In this document: one piece after another, positions 19,948-31,454 of the stretch
Position numbering within the stretch: position 1 is the stretch's first letter
Layout of the letters: every line of letters starts with the position of its first letter
From: Spiroplasma endosymbiont of Labia minor
GTDB taxonomy: Bacteria > Bacillota_I > Bacilli_A > Mycoplasmatales > Mycoplasmataceae
NCBI RefSeq assembly: GCF_964019845.1
Contig: NZ_OZ026465.1
Span: 124,001 to 188,000 of the forward strand
Direction of reading: 5' to 3'
DNA length: 64,000 nucleotides
Program-made: the position numbers and the translations under genes
The notes under the pieces: generated by a model
What the model was told of the DNA's origin: nothing
The model's input: the letters and a program-made list of their open reading frames with translations, nothing else
Database searches by the model: none

Positions 19948-22791
19948 ATGAGTGTTGATAAAATTATTATTAAGGGAGCAAGAGAACATAATCTTAAGGA
20001 TGTAAACATTGAAATACCAAAAAATAAATTAGTTGTCTTTACGGGACTATCTGGTTCTGGAAAATCATCATTAGCGTTTTCAACTATTTATGCAGAGGGT
20101 AGAAGAAGATATATTGAGTCGCTGTCTGCGTATGCAAGACAATTTTTAGGTGGAAACGAAAAACCAAATGTAGATTCAATTGAGGGATTGTCACCCGCAA
20201 TTTCTATTGATCAAAAAACAACAAGTCATAATCCTCGTTCAACTGTTGGTACTGTTACAGAAATATATGATTATTTGCGTTTACTTTATGCGAGAGTGGG
20301 AACACCAAATTGTATTAATGGTCATGGAATAATTTCTGCCTCTACATTAAAAGAAATTACAAATAATATAAAAGCAAAAACAAAAATAGATGAGCAAATT
20401 TTTATTTTATCACCAATAGTGAGAGACAAAAAAGGTAGTTTTGCTGCTTTATTTGAAAGATTAATAGCAGATGGATTTATTCGAGTAAGAGTTGATGATC
20501 AAATTTTTCAATTAGAAGAAATTCAAGAATTAGATAAAAATAAACGACATAATATAGATATTGTAATTGACCGTATGGTTTGAGATGATAGTGACGAAGT
20601 TTTTTCAAGAATGTTTTCAGCTATTGAAGTTGGAATTAAATATGGTAATGGTTTAATAAAAATTGCGTATCCACAAAGAGATAATGAAGAAATTTTATAT
20701 TCAACAAATTATTCATGTAAAATATGTGGATTTAATATTCCGGAAATGGAACCAAGATTATTCTCTTTTAATGCACCCCTTGGTGCATGTGAACTATGTA
20801 ATGGTTTAGGTTTAAATTTAGAAGCAGATCCAGATTTAATTGCACCAAATAAAGAATTATCAATTATGAAAGGTGCGATAATTTATTATAAAAATACGGC
20901 AGGAACTGCAAACATAGAATGACAAAAATTCAAGATTTTATGTGATTATTATGGCATTGATTTAAATGTATCTTTAGATAAACTGACAAAAAAACAATTA
21001 CAAATTATAATGTATGGGTCTGATGAAAAATTAGAAATTAAAATATTTTCAGCTAGTGGTAATCGTCATGAATCGTTTGATTATATAGAAGGTATTGCAA
21101 CTTTAATTGAAAGAAGATATTATGAAACAAAGTCTGAAGAACAACGTAAATGATATGCAAAATTTATGAGTTCACGAATTTGTAAAGAATGTAAAGGTGC
21201 AAGATTAAATAAAACTGCTTTGTCTATATTTATAAATGGTAAAAATATAGCTGATTTTACAATTATGTCAATTAAAAATACTTTAGATTTTATTTTACAA
21301 ATTTCATTAACAGAAACACAAGAAAAAATTGCAAATTTAGTTTTAAATGAAATTCAATCAAGATTATCTTTTTTAAATGAAGTTGGTTTGGGGTACATAA
21401 ATCTTTCAAGAATGGCTACGACTTTATCTGGAGGCGAAGCACAACGTATTCGTTTAGCAAAACAAATAGGCTCACAATTAACTGGAATACTTTACGTATT
21501 AGATGAACCATCAATAGGATTACATCAAAGAGATAATGATAAATTGATTGGCACACTGAAACATTTAAGAGATCTAGGCAACACATTAATTGTTGTAGAA
21601 CATGATGAAGACACAATGAAATCATCTGACTGAATTGTAGATATAGGTCCTGGTGCAGGTATTCATGGTGGTGAAATTGTTGCCGAAGGAACATATGAAG
21701 AAATATTAAAAAATGAAAATTCATTAACTGGTCTTTATTTATCTGGAAAGAAAAAAATTGAATTACCAAAAAATCATCGTGGTGGTAATGGCAAAAAAAT
21801 AGAGATAATTCAAGCATCGGAAAATAATTTAAATAAAATAGATGTAACTATTCCATTAAATAAATTTATTACAATTACAGGTGTTTCTGGTTCTGGTAAA
21901 TCTACCTTACTTGAAGACATTATTTATAAAGGAATGCAAAAATATCTTGGTAATGAATCTGTAAAACCTGGTAAATTTAAAGAAATTAAAGGTTTGGAAA
22001 ATATTGATAAAGTTATTTTCATTTCTCAAGATCCAATTGGTAAAACTCCTCGTTCAAATCCAGCAACATATACTGGAGTATTTGATGACATTAGAGATTT
22101 ATTTGCAGATTCTCAAGAATCAAAAATTCGTGGTTATAAAAAAGGTAGATTTAGTTTTAATGTCCCAGGGGGAAGATGCGAAAATTGTCAAGGAGATGGA
22201 ATTATTACAATTTCTATGCAATTTTTGCCATCTGTTGAAGTTGTGTGTGAGATTTGCGATGGTAAAAGATACAATGAAGAAACTTTGTCAATTAAATTTA
22301 AAGGAAAATCTATTTCAGATGTTTTAGAAATGAATGTTGAAGAGGCATGCACCTTTTTTGCAAATCAACCAAGCATAAAAGATAAACTGGATACAATTTT
22401 AGAAGTAGGTTTAGGTTATATTAAACTTGGTCAAAGTGCAACAACTTTATCTGGAGGAGAAGCACAACGTATTAAATTGTCAACCCATTTGTTAAAAAGA
22501 CAAACAGGAAAAACATTATTTTTACTAGATGAACCAACTACAGGCTTACATATTGATGATGTTAGTAGATTAATTAAAGTTTTGAATCGTTTAGTAGATT
22601 TGGGAAACACCGTTTTAACTATTGAACATAATTTGGATTTTATTAAAGTTTCTGATTATATTATTGATCTTGGTCCAGAAGGAGGAGTTGGTGGTGGTAA
22701 TGTTATTGCTACTGGAACTCCAGAACAAATTGCAAAAGTAACTGGAAGTTATACAGGTTATTATTTAAAATCATATTTAGAAAATAATTAA
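19948..22791 (+). CDS. uvrA: Excinuclease ABC subunit A (947 aa)
   Basis: UvrA is the damage-sensing ABC ATPase that loads UvrB. Two ATP-binding domains are visible: Walker [13 protein letters not shown] near residue 33 and [12 protein letters not shown] near 648, with signature [12 protein letters not shown] and [12 protein letters not shown]. Zinc modules are seen as CKICGF with CELCNG, and CENCQGDG with CEICDG. The length is typical. It starts four bases after uvrB, and its TAA is immediately followed by the folC start. Confidence 0.96.
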
Positions 22792-23880
22792 ATGATTTCA
22801 GTAAATAAAGAAATAATTCCAGTCTTAAAAAGATTTGCAAATGAATATAATTTAAATAAAGTTTTAACAAGAGATAATCTTAATAATTCATTTGATGTCA
22901 TAAACATTGTGGGAACAAATGGTAAAGGATCAACTAGCTTTTATTTATCGCAAGGTTTAAAAACAAGTTTTAATAAAGTAGGTTTGTTTTTATCGCCCGC
23001 TTTTATCTATCACAATGAAAGAATACAAATTAATAATGAACCAATTTCTGATTTGGATCTTTTAAGAATAATTAAACAAATTGATGATGATATAATTCAA
23101 TTCAATTTAACATTTTTTGAAATATGAACTTTAATTGCTGCAATTTATTTTAAAGAAAATAATATAGATATAGCAATTTTAGAAGCGGGAATAGGTGGAG
23201 TTTTAGATTCTACAAATTTATTCTCAAGACAAGTATTAACTTGTCTCACATCGGTATCATTAGACCATCAAGAAATTTTAGGTAATACTGTTGAAGAAAT
23301 AATAATGCAAAAAATAGGTATAGTTAAATTTCAAAAGCCAATTATAATTTCTATGGATAATTATGAATATTATGATTTAATTAGATATAAATTAAGAACA
23401 ATTACAAATAAGATATATTTAGCAAATATTTGTAGTGAAGATTATATCTTTCAAAAAGGTAATAAAGGTTTAGTAAAAGAAGCTTTAATTTTCTTTAAAA
23501 TTAATAATTTTGAATGTTTAAATCTTGCACCGCCATTAGGAAGAATGACAGTTTTGCAATCAAAACCATTATTAGTTATAGATGGAGCACATAATGTTAA
23601 TGCAATAGAAAAACTTACAATACAATTTAAAGATACAGAAAATTTAAATGTTATTTGTGGTTTTAGTAAAGAAAAAGACACAAGTAAAATGTATAAGATT
23701 CTTACTAACAATTTTAAAAATGTAACAAGGATAAGTTTTAATCACATAAAAGCAGAAACTGGTAATTATCCAAACTGAGAAATTGTTTTGCAAAAATTAA
23801 TGAATGAGAATGAAAATGTATTAATTTGTGGAAGTCTTTATTTTATTCCGCAAGTGTATGAGTGATATATTAAGGGGTAG
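22792..23880 (+). CDS. folC: Folylpolyglutamate/dihydrofolate synthase family protein (362 aa)
   Basis: The enzyme adds glutamate to folate, which keeps the cofactor inside the cell. The ATP loop (IVGTNGKGSTS) is near residue 40, followed by FLSPAFIYHNERI, the motif ILEAGIGGVLDSTN, and the ligase-type LVIDGAHNVNAIEKL in the C-terminal half. At 362 residues it is shorter than most (about 430), as in other mollicutes. ATG 22792 follows the uvrA stop with no gap. The next gene is a folate-type ECF transporter component, which supports uptake followed by polyglutamylation. Biosynthetic dihydrofolate synthase activity is unlikely. Confidence 0.85.
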
Positions 23881-23885
23881 TTATA

Positions 23886-24581
23886 ATGTTGTATGTTTTA
23901 ACAAATTTATTCGCTGTTTTTGGTGTAATTATTTTATTTGTTATAAGTTTAAGTTTAGAAAAATGAACTTTTAAAAAACTTTCCATTAGAATAATTTCTA
24001 TTATGGGGATAATGACTGCGCTATCTGTGATACTAACAAATTTGATATCATACAACATTCCATTAATGGGAAATAAAATAATGCTAGCATTAGGGGATTG
24101 AATTTTATTTTTAAATGGTATGATTTTTGGACCTATTGCGGGAATAATTACAGCCGTGGCAACAGACTCTATTGGATCTGTAATTAATGTTGGTGGTGGC
24201 TATCATGCGGGTTTTATGTTTGACAAATCGTTACTTGCAATTTCTGGTTCATTTATTTTTTTAATGAGTACAAATAAAAATTGATATTTTCATGTAATTT
24301 GATTATATTGTATTGCCTTTTTTATCATATCTTTTCTTTTAAATTCAATTTGATTGTACGCATCTGGATGAACCGATTTAGTATTTATTAATGTTATCTT
24401 TAAATTAATAAAATTTCCAATAGAAATAATAATTTATCCGTTTTTTGTTATTTCATCATTTTCAATTTTGAAAATCATTATTCAAAAATGAACTCAAGAT
24501 CAAATTTGGTGTTTGCGAAAAGGAACAATTCCAAATATAATAAAAATAAATAGATTTAGAAGAGAATATATTGAGGGTTAA
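23886..24581 (+). CDS. folT: ECF transporter S component, folate type (231 aa)
   Basis: This is the substrate-binding membrane subunit of an energy-coupling-factor vitamin importer. It has about six membrane segments, and its central region (YNIPLMGNKIMLALGDW, then FGPIAGIITAVATDSIGS) matches the folate-family S component. The last ~40 residues are basic and cytoplasmic. It starts five bases after folC, whose product retains the imported folate; this context is the main reason for the folate call. The shared EcfA/EcfT module is not in the window. The gene has one of the few TGG Trp codons seen. Confidence 0.75.
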
Positions 24582-24585
24582 ATTT

Positions 24586-25524
24586 ATGAAGTTAAAAGTA
24601 AGTAATTTAATAGAAAGATTTAATTTAGAAGTTTTATCTGGCAACAAAGAAACTTTACAAACAACCATAAATTTATATGGTTTAAATAGAGCGGGATTAG
24701 AATTAGCCGGCTATTTTGAAGACAAAAAAAAATTCAGTAGAGTTGTATTAATTTCTACAAAAGAATTTAATTTTATAAAAAGTTTTTCTGAAGACGAAAG
24801 AAAAAGAAGATATAAAAAATTAATTAAATCAAGCGTTCCATTAATAATTATTACAGAAAAATTTTTGGATAATACTTTAATTGAAGTTGCAAAAGAGACA
24901 GATTTTCCAATTGTGAAAACACACGAACAATCAACAACAGAGTTTACTCAACACGTTTTAAATTATATGGATAATTTTTTCGCCCCCCAAATAGAATTAC
25001 ATGGTTCTATGGTTTCAATTTATGGTAAGGGTGTATTAATAATAGGAAAATCTGGAATAGGAAAATCTGAAATTGCAATTGACTTAATTGAAAAAAATCA
25101 TATGTTTGTTGGTGATGATAGAATAGTTATGATTAGAAAAGGTAACTCCATTATTGCAAGAGTACATGAGATTTTAAAAAATTTAATTGAAGTTAGAGGA
25201 ATTGGCATAATTAATATTGTTACTGCAAATGGTTATCAATCAATTATGGAAGAATCAAAATTAGATCTTGTTATTGAATTGTCAAAATTTATCTCAAATA
25301 ACGATGTCTATGATCGAATAGGTTTAGATTATGAAACTTATGATGTTTTAGGTTTAAAAATTCCTTATATAAATATACCTGTATCATCTGGTAGAAATAT
25401 AGCAACAATTGTTGAAACTGCAGTGGCACAATTAAAAATTAATTTAGCAATTCCAGATAACGATATGGTAGGAATACTAGAAAAAAGAGTTCAAAAATAT
25501 CAACGAGAGCAAAAAGATGATTAA
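24586..25524 (+). CDS. hprK: HPr kinase/phosphorylase (312 aa)
   Basis: The enzyme phosphorylates HPr on Ser46 and reverses the reaction with phosphate, linking sugar uptake to metabolic state. The P-loop GKSGIGKSE lies near residue 155, followed by LIEKNHMFVGDD. The family motif around the second Asp (EVRGIGIINI) and the C-terminal capping region (IPVSSGRNIATIVETA) are intact. ATG 24586 is preferred over an in-frame TTG at 24571 because GAGGG stands upstream of it. It overlaps the following lgt gene by 8 bases, the order found in many Firmicutes. Confidence 0.94.
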   Translation: MKLKVSNLIERFNLEVLSGNKETLQTTINLYGLNRAGLELAGYFEDKKKFSRVVLISTKEFNFIKSFSEDERKRRYKKLIKSSVPLIIITEKFLDNTLIEVAKETDFPIVKTHEQSTTEFTQHVLNYMDNFFAPQIELHGSMVSIYGKGVLIIGKSGIGKSEIAIDLIEKNHMFVGDDRIVMIRKGNSIIARVHEILKNLIEVRGIGIINIVTANGYQSIMEESKLDLVIELSKFISNNDVYDRIGLDYETYDVLGLKIPYINIPVSSGRNIATIVETAVAQLKINLAIPDNDMVGILEKRVQKYQREQKDD

Positions 25525-26971
25525 TTTATTTTCAACATATTTTGAACCTAACATTGATCACTCTGGTGAATTGGTTAGCAATTATGATTTTTCAAACGAA
25601 AGAATGGCATTTGGTTGATTACCAATTTATCCTATAGCCATGTTGTTCGGTGCTTTACTTGTTGTAATGTGTTCTGTAATAAAATTTAGAATGAAAAAAA
25701 TACCATTACGTGAATTTGAAATTGCTATATTTATTACGCTTCCTTTAGGATTAATAGCGGCTTCAGTATTTGGAAAATTAGATATCTTAAATCCAATGCA
25801 AAAATGATGAGAAATGTTTTATTTTTGAGAACCCGGTATGTCATTATTTGGTGGAGTAATTACAGGTACTGCTGTTGGTTTTGTTTGATTTTATGTTCAA
25901 AGTAAAAAAACATTAATCTCAGTTTGAGTTTACGCAGATTGTATATTACCAAATTTACTATTAGCCCAGGCTATTGGAAGATGAGGAAATTTATTTAATC
26001 ATGAAATTTTAGGTCCAACAACATCATGAGATTCATTAAGTTGATTGCCAAATTGAATTAGATCAAAACTTTTCTATATTGTTGATCCAAATGGTATTGT
26101 TGATCCAGATACAATTCGTATTGTTTATAGACAACCATTATTTTTATATGAATTTATTTTTAATTTATTTGGTTTTTTCATGTTAACATTTATTTTTCCT
26201 AATTTGGGAAGGTGATTTTCAAAAATTAAGCCATGAGATATTGATGAAATGGCATTTCCAAATAGATATTCAAAAAAAAGACAATGACTTAAAAAAAATG
26301 AATTAGTAGAATATCATTTACAAAATGATGTTAAATATATTTATAACGCAAGAACAAGTAATTTCAGTTTATCATTATGAAATGTTTGAAATAAAGCTTA
26401 TTATTTAAAAGAAGTTGATTTTTTTAAATCGGATTTTGAAGATGAAAAAATTGCAGAATACATAAATAATCATAATTATAAAATTGAACAAGTAAAAAAA
26501 ATTAAAGCAAAAACTAAATATAAAATTGAACAAAATAAACATAAACAACTTAATAAAAATAAAATAGATATTAAGAAATTAAAAAGTTTAAAAACTGAAC
26601 ATCAAGAATTTATTAAAACTGAAAATGCTAAAATGAAAATAGAAATTAAAAAAATTGATTTAAAAAATTGATTTATATTTAATTGAAATTTTGATTCATC
26701 AAAATTAGAGGAATTGCATAATCCACATAAATATTTTATTGTTAAATGTGGTTCAATAACGGGTTTATATATTGTTTGATACATGTTGACAAGAATAATA
26801 CTTGAAGCATTTCGTGGTGAAGGTGAGTACTTTATTCAAAATGCTGCAGTTTTAAACTTCGTGATACTTACATTGATTTTAATTTCGGGTATAGTAGTTT
26901 ATGTATTTGCACAATTTATAGCACCAAAAAAATGAAGGAGAGCACATTGATTATATGAAAAATCTTATTAA
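25517..26971 (+). CDS. lgt: Prolipoprotein diacylglyceryl transferase, copy 1, with large insertion (484 aa)
   Basis: Lgt adds diacylglycerol to the lipobox cysteine of prolipoproteins in the membrane. The signature AIGRWGNLFNHEILG is near residue 154, RQPLFLYE near 205 and the last transmembrane part has RIILEAFRGEGEYF. The family usually has about 280 residues; here a Lys-rich insertion of ~150 residues (about 250-410) sits before the last membrane segments. The residue usually found as His in the HGG motif is replaced (MSLFGGVITG), so activity may differ from copy 2. It overlaps both hprK and trxB, so all three are translated together. Confidence 0.85.
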
Positions 26972-27917
26972 TGAAATTTGAGACGTAATAATTATTGGTT
27001 CTGGACCAGGTGGAATGACAGCGGCAATTTATACAGCTAGAGCAGGTTTAAAAACATTAATTATCGAAAAAGAAGCACCGGGCGGAAAAATGATCAAAAC
27101 AGATGTAATAGAAAATTATCCAGGTTTTAAATCAATAAAAGGTCCTGAATTATCAATTAATTTATATAATCAAGCTGTAGATTTAGGAACTGAGTATACA
27201 TTTGAAGAAATAGAAGAAATAACAAAAAATGAACAAACAAAATTATTTTCTTTAAAAACAAAGAAAAATTTTAACGATGTTGTAAATACTTATCAAGCCA
27301 AAACTGTAATTATTGCTACCGGAATGAAAGAAAATCAGCTTGGAGTTATTGGTGAAGATAGACTTTATGGAAGAGGTGTATCTTATTGTGCTGTTTGTGA
27401 TGGTGCATTTTATAAAGGCAAAAATATAGCAGTTGTTGGTGGGGGTTATTCTGCAATTGAAGAAGGTACATATCTAACTCGCTTTGCAAAAAATACTTAT
27501 TTAATTCATAGACGTCAACAATTTAGAGCAGATCAAAAACATGTAGATAAATTTAAACAAAAAGACGGTGTTCATTTTATTTTAGATTCAATAGTTGAGG
27601 AAATATATGGTGAAAAACGAGTAGAAGGAATAAAAATTCGAAATAATATAACAAATGAATTAACTGATTTAAAAGTAGATGGTATTTTTCCTTATGTTGG
27701 AGCAACGCCAATTACTAAATTTTTAGAAATCAACTTTGCGAAAATATTGTCAGATGATAAATTTATTAAAACAGATAACAAAATGGAAACAGAAATTTTT
27801 GGTCTTTTTGCAATTGGCGATGTTAGAGTTACTCCGTTAAGGCAAATAGCAACAGCTATTGGAGATGGAGCTTTGGCTGGTCAACAAGTTATTGAACTAT
27901 TACAAAATGAAGAATAA
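26955..27917 (+). CDS. trxB: Thioredoxin reductase (320 aa)
   Basis: This flavoprotein reduces thioredoxin with NADPH. The FAD-binding IIGSGPGGMTAAIYTARAG is near residue 13-31, the redox pair CAVC near residue 145, the NADP-binding AVVGGGYSAIEEG near 160, and the C-terminal FAIGDVRVTPLRQIATA near 275. The length is normal. The first bases overlap the end of lgt copy 1 by 17. A strong terminator follows, separating it from lgt copy 2. Confidence 0.95.
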
Positions 27918-27922
27918 TAGTT

Positions 27923-27952
27923 AAAAACGCCTCATATATATGAGGCGTTTTT
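27923..27952. terminator. Palindromic terminator after trxB
   Basis: A perfect 30-base palindrome has outer runs of five A and five T and a central CGCCTCATAT stem. It ends the hprK-lgt-trxB transcript. Confidence 0.9.
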
Positions 27953-28017
27953 AATATAATAAATTATTGTTTTTAATATCATATGATAAAATACTAGAAG
28001 TAAAGAGGTGCAAATTT

Positions 28018-29388
28018 ATGATTGATTGAACAGAAAATGGTAATTGATCATCAGTTAATGCATATGTTCATTCTGATTATGGTTGATTTCATGTGTATGC
28101 TTTTACTATGACTATCGGAATGTTAGTTGCTATTGCTGCATCTGGATTCATTTTTTGAAGACGTAAAATACCAATTGATGGTTTATTTTATGGGGCAATT
28201 GTAATTATTCCGGTTTCTCTATTTGGAGCATCATTTTTTGGTAAATTAAATGCAGAAGCACCAGGTGTAAATGCAAACGGTGTTGGGTTCTGAGGCCTTT
28301 TTGCATTTTGAAATTCTGGTATGGCAATTCATGGCGGAGTGTATTGTGGTTCAACGGTCGGTATGATTATATTTTATTTCATTGGTAGAAAACCACGTGT
28401 GTCATTATGAACCTATATGGATGCAATAATACCAAATATTTTACTTGGACAGGCAATAGGAAGATGAGGTAATTTTTTTAATGCAGAAGTTACTGGAGCT
28501 CCAGTTGGGAATATAACTTCTGGAACTGGTAATTTTTTAAAATGATTGCCAGATTTTATTACAGATAATACACAGGCCATATATCACGGTGAACAAACGA
28601 TTATTAATGGAATAACTTATGGGTCTGGTGATATAGCACAAATGTCTCCCATTTTTATTTATGAATCATTTTGATTAACAATTTCATGAATAATAATTTA
28701 TTTTGTTATGCCAGGTTTTGGTAAATGAATTTCAAAAAAACCATGAAAATTATATCCTGATAATTTTAAAATCAATGTTCGTAATTCTTTTTTATATTTT
28801 TTTACAAGAAAAAATCAATACAAAGAGAATTCATATATTGATATTTGAAATAAAGCATATTATACAAAATATGATTTTGAATTATCAAAAGAATATTCTG
28901 AAAAAATAAATTTCTTTTTGATGAATAAAAAAAATAAGACCGAACTTGTCAAAGTTTTTGGAACAACAAATATAATTACAATAAAATGAAATCTAGGCAA
29001 AATGTTGAATAAAATAAATAACCCAGATAAATATTTAATGACTAAATCTGGTAGTCAGGCTGGTGCATATTTTTTTGCTTGAAACATAGTTAGATTTGTA
29101 CTTGAATTACAAAGACCCGATGATCATTTATTTATAATGTTTCAAAAAACACTATCCTTGGCAATCATTTTTTTGACTGCTATGATTGGTTTAGCTTTAA
29201 TAATTAGTGTTAATACTTTTGTTCCTTATTTATTTAGAAAAGAAAACTTTTTATATGAAAAAGAATTTATTTCAAATAATACAAATGATCAAGTAAAAAA
29301 AATGAAAAATGTTATTAAAAAATCAGATAAACAATTGATTGCAGAACAAAAAGCAAAACAAAAATTAGAAAAATTAAAGAAAAAATAA
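28018..29388 (+). CDS. lgt: Prolipoprotein diacylglyceryl transferase, copy 2, with insertion (456 aa)
   Basis: This second Lgt paralogue has its own upstream region. It keeps the HGG motif (MAIHGGVYCG) near residue 105 and the signature GQAIGRWGNFFNAEVTG near 150, and RFVLELQRPDD near 360. The region before the last membrane segments is expanded by about 100 residues (240-345), and a Lys-rich tail is added at the end. The stop is followed 14 bases later by whiA. Two diverged copies flanking trxB suggest specialised lipoprotein substrates or a heteromer. Confidence 0.85.
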
Positions 29389-29402
29389 TAGGATGTGTTT
29401 TT

Positions 29403-30341
29403 ATGTCATTTGCATTGGAAGTGAAAGAAGAAATAATTTCGCATTACTTTACTGAATATCAACAGTTAATGTTGTTGAGAGGATTTATAAAATATAGCAG
29501 TAATTTATTGCTTGAAAAAAATCAGTGAAAATTACAATTGGATTTACTTTCAAATAAAATAACAAGAAACATTTATACTTTTTTAAAAAATTTGTACCCA
29601 CATGAAATAATCATTTCAATTATGCAAACCAGCAAATTAAAAAAGCAAAAAATTTATCACTTGATTTTGGAGAAGGATGTTAAAAAATTTTTAAAAAATT
29701 TTGATATATATGATATTGATAAAAATCATAAGATTATAAAAATTCAATATAAAGACAAAAACAACGAGAAAAATTTACGCGCTTATTTATCTGGAATATT
29801 TATTGCCTGCGGAAGCGTTAATTCACCCAAAACTTCAAATTATCATTTAGAACTCCAATTTAAAGAGAAAGAATCAGCTGAATATTTTTTAGAATTAACA
29901 AAAAAATTTAATTTCAATTTTAAAATTATTGAGCGCAAAGATAATATTGTGTGTTATTTGAAAAAATCCACAAGTGTTTCTGATTTTTTAAAATTAATAG
30001 ATGCACCAAATTCTGTATTAACATTTGAAAATGAAAGAATATCAAGAGATTTTAGTAATTCTTTAAATAGAGTTAATAATGTTGACATCTACAATCAAAT
30101 GAAAACTACATTAACAAGTGATAAACAAATTGAACAAATCAATTCTTTAATTGAAAAAGGAAAAGTTAAAGAATTGTCAATTAAAAATCAAAAATTAATA
30201 GAATTAAGATTAAACAATCCTAGCTACTCATTTCAAGAATTAACAATAGAAATGAATGCATTGGGTATTTCAATAACTAAATCAGGTGTTAGTAATTTAT
30301 TTAAGATAATAGAACAAATGTATAAAAATTTGGAGGAATAA
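29403..30341 (+). CDS. whiA: DNA-binding protein WhiA (312 aa)
   Basis: WhiA combines a LAGLIDADG-homing-endonuclease-like N-terminal fold without nuclease residues and a C-terminal helix-turn-helix. The N-terminus (MSFALEVKEEIISHYF) is typical, residues ~130-145 carry AYLSGIFIACGSVNSPK, and the C-terminus (LSIKNQKLIELRLNNPSYSF) is the DNA-binding end. In Firmicutes it lies near trxB, as here. It controls growth and division-related processes in bacteria with known function; the mollicute role is not established. The XRE gene starts two bases after its stop. Confidence 0.9.
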
Positions 30342-30342
30342 C

Positions 30343-30660
30343 ATGAAATCAGAATTAATTCAATTATTTGCCATAAATATGAAAAGGCTTCGTCAAGATG
30401 CTGGTATAACCCAAGAGGAATTAAGTTTTAGATCTGGAATACATAGAAATTATATTTCCGATGCAGAAAGAGGAGCCAGAAATGTGACTATTAAAATTAT
30501 TGAAAAAATAGCACATGGATTAGGAATACAGCCAGAAGAATTACTAAAACAACCTTCAGGAAAATATTTATCACAATTATTTAATATTCCTAACAATTTT
30601 GAAAATTCAGAAGTTGAACAAAAACAAAATCTAAATAATAAAATTACTGATAATAATTAA
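30343..30660 (+). CDS. XRE-family transcription regulator (105 aa)
   Basis: Residues 1-65 form a Cro/C1-type helix-turn-helix (MKRLRQDAGITQEELSFRS and GIHRNYISDAERGARN) like those in restriction-modification controller proteins. The C-terminal 35 residues are disordered-like and Asn/Gln/Glu-rich. It starts two bases after whiA, so the two are translationally coupled. No restriction system or phage gene is adjacent. The target is unknown. Its stop overlaps by two bases the stop of the gene on the other strand. Confidence 0.85.
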   Translation: MKSELIQLFAINMKRLRQDAGITQEELSFRSGIHRNYISDAERGARNVTIKIIEKIAHGLGIQPEELLKQPSGKYLSQLFNIPNNFENSEVEQKQNLNNKITDNN

Positions 30661-31055
30661 TTATAAACATTTACAATAGTTAATTTATCAAATTCCGGTA
30701 AAGAAGCAATTTCGTTATAATTAAGAGTAAAAATGTATGGTTTGAAATGTCTTTGTTTCAATAATCTGTAAATATTTAGATTATTTTTGTAATATGAATT
30801 GATAATGAGAATTTTTTTATTTCGAGTTAAATGCTTGAAATAATTTGCTTTAAAAAAATTGGCTGAAATATTTATGGAATTCTTTAAATGATTAGCTTCA
30901 TAACTTGCAGAATTACGCAAATCTATAATATTTCATTTTTTAGATGTAATAATTTTTTTCAAATGGTGTTTTGTTTTGGTTTTATAGTTTTCCTTAAAGC
31001 CATCTGTTTTAAATAATCACTGAAAAAATTTTAAAATTCTATCTATAAACTGCAT
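30657..31055 (-). CDS. Rhodanese-like domain protein without catalytic cysteine (132 aa)
   Basis: The frame begins at ATG 31055 (GAGGTGATATT upstream). Residues ~45-70 carry the rhodanese entrance motif (NIIDLRNSASYEANHLKNS), and the rest follows the fold to the end. At the position of the sulfur-carrying Cys there is NSYYKNN, so no persulfide can form. It is probably an inactive sensor or binding protein. It is convergent with the XRE gene and divergent from secG. Confidence 0.7.
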
Positions 31056-31133
31056 AATATCACCTCAATTATTTTAACTTATTTATAAAAAATAATGTAC
31101 AATAATGTTGTATAAATGAATGGAGATTAAACT

Positions 31134-31415
31134 ATGATACTTTTAGCTTCAGTTGCTGAATCTGCCAACAAAGTTATTTTTGTTTTTGAAATTATTGCAT
31201 TAATTATTGGAGTTTGCATGATTATAGTTGGATTAGTACAAAATAAGCAAGCACAAACGGGACTAAGCGCATTAAATGGTGGGAATGAAGAATTATTTTC
31301 AAATTCAAAAGAACGTGGTTTAGACAAGGTGATGTCTATTTGAATGATGAGTTTAGGAATAATTTTATTTGTAATGACTATAATAATTTGTATTTTAACA
31401 AACACTATTGTTTAA
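31134..31415 (+). CDS. secG: Preprotein translocase subunit SecG (93 aa)
   Basis: SecG is the small auxiliary subunit of the SecYEG channel. Two membrane segments (residues ~12-36 and 67-90) flank the conserved cytoplasmic loop (QTGLSALNGGNEELFSNSK). The stop overlaps a terminator, yet rnr and smpB follow, the order known from Firmicutes. ATG 31134 has GGAGATT upstream. Confidence 0.92.
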
Positions 31416-31427
31416 ATAGTGTTTTTT
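31400..31427 (+). terminator. Terminator overlapping the secG stop
   Basis: Arms AAACACTATT and AATAGTGTTT pair over 10 bp around a 5-base loop, with TTTTTT at the end. It probably attenuates read-through into rnr. Confidence 0.8.
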
Positions 31428-31454
31428 AAAATACAAATAAAATGGAGGCAAAAA

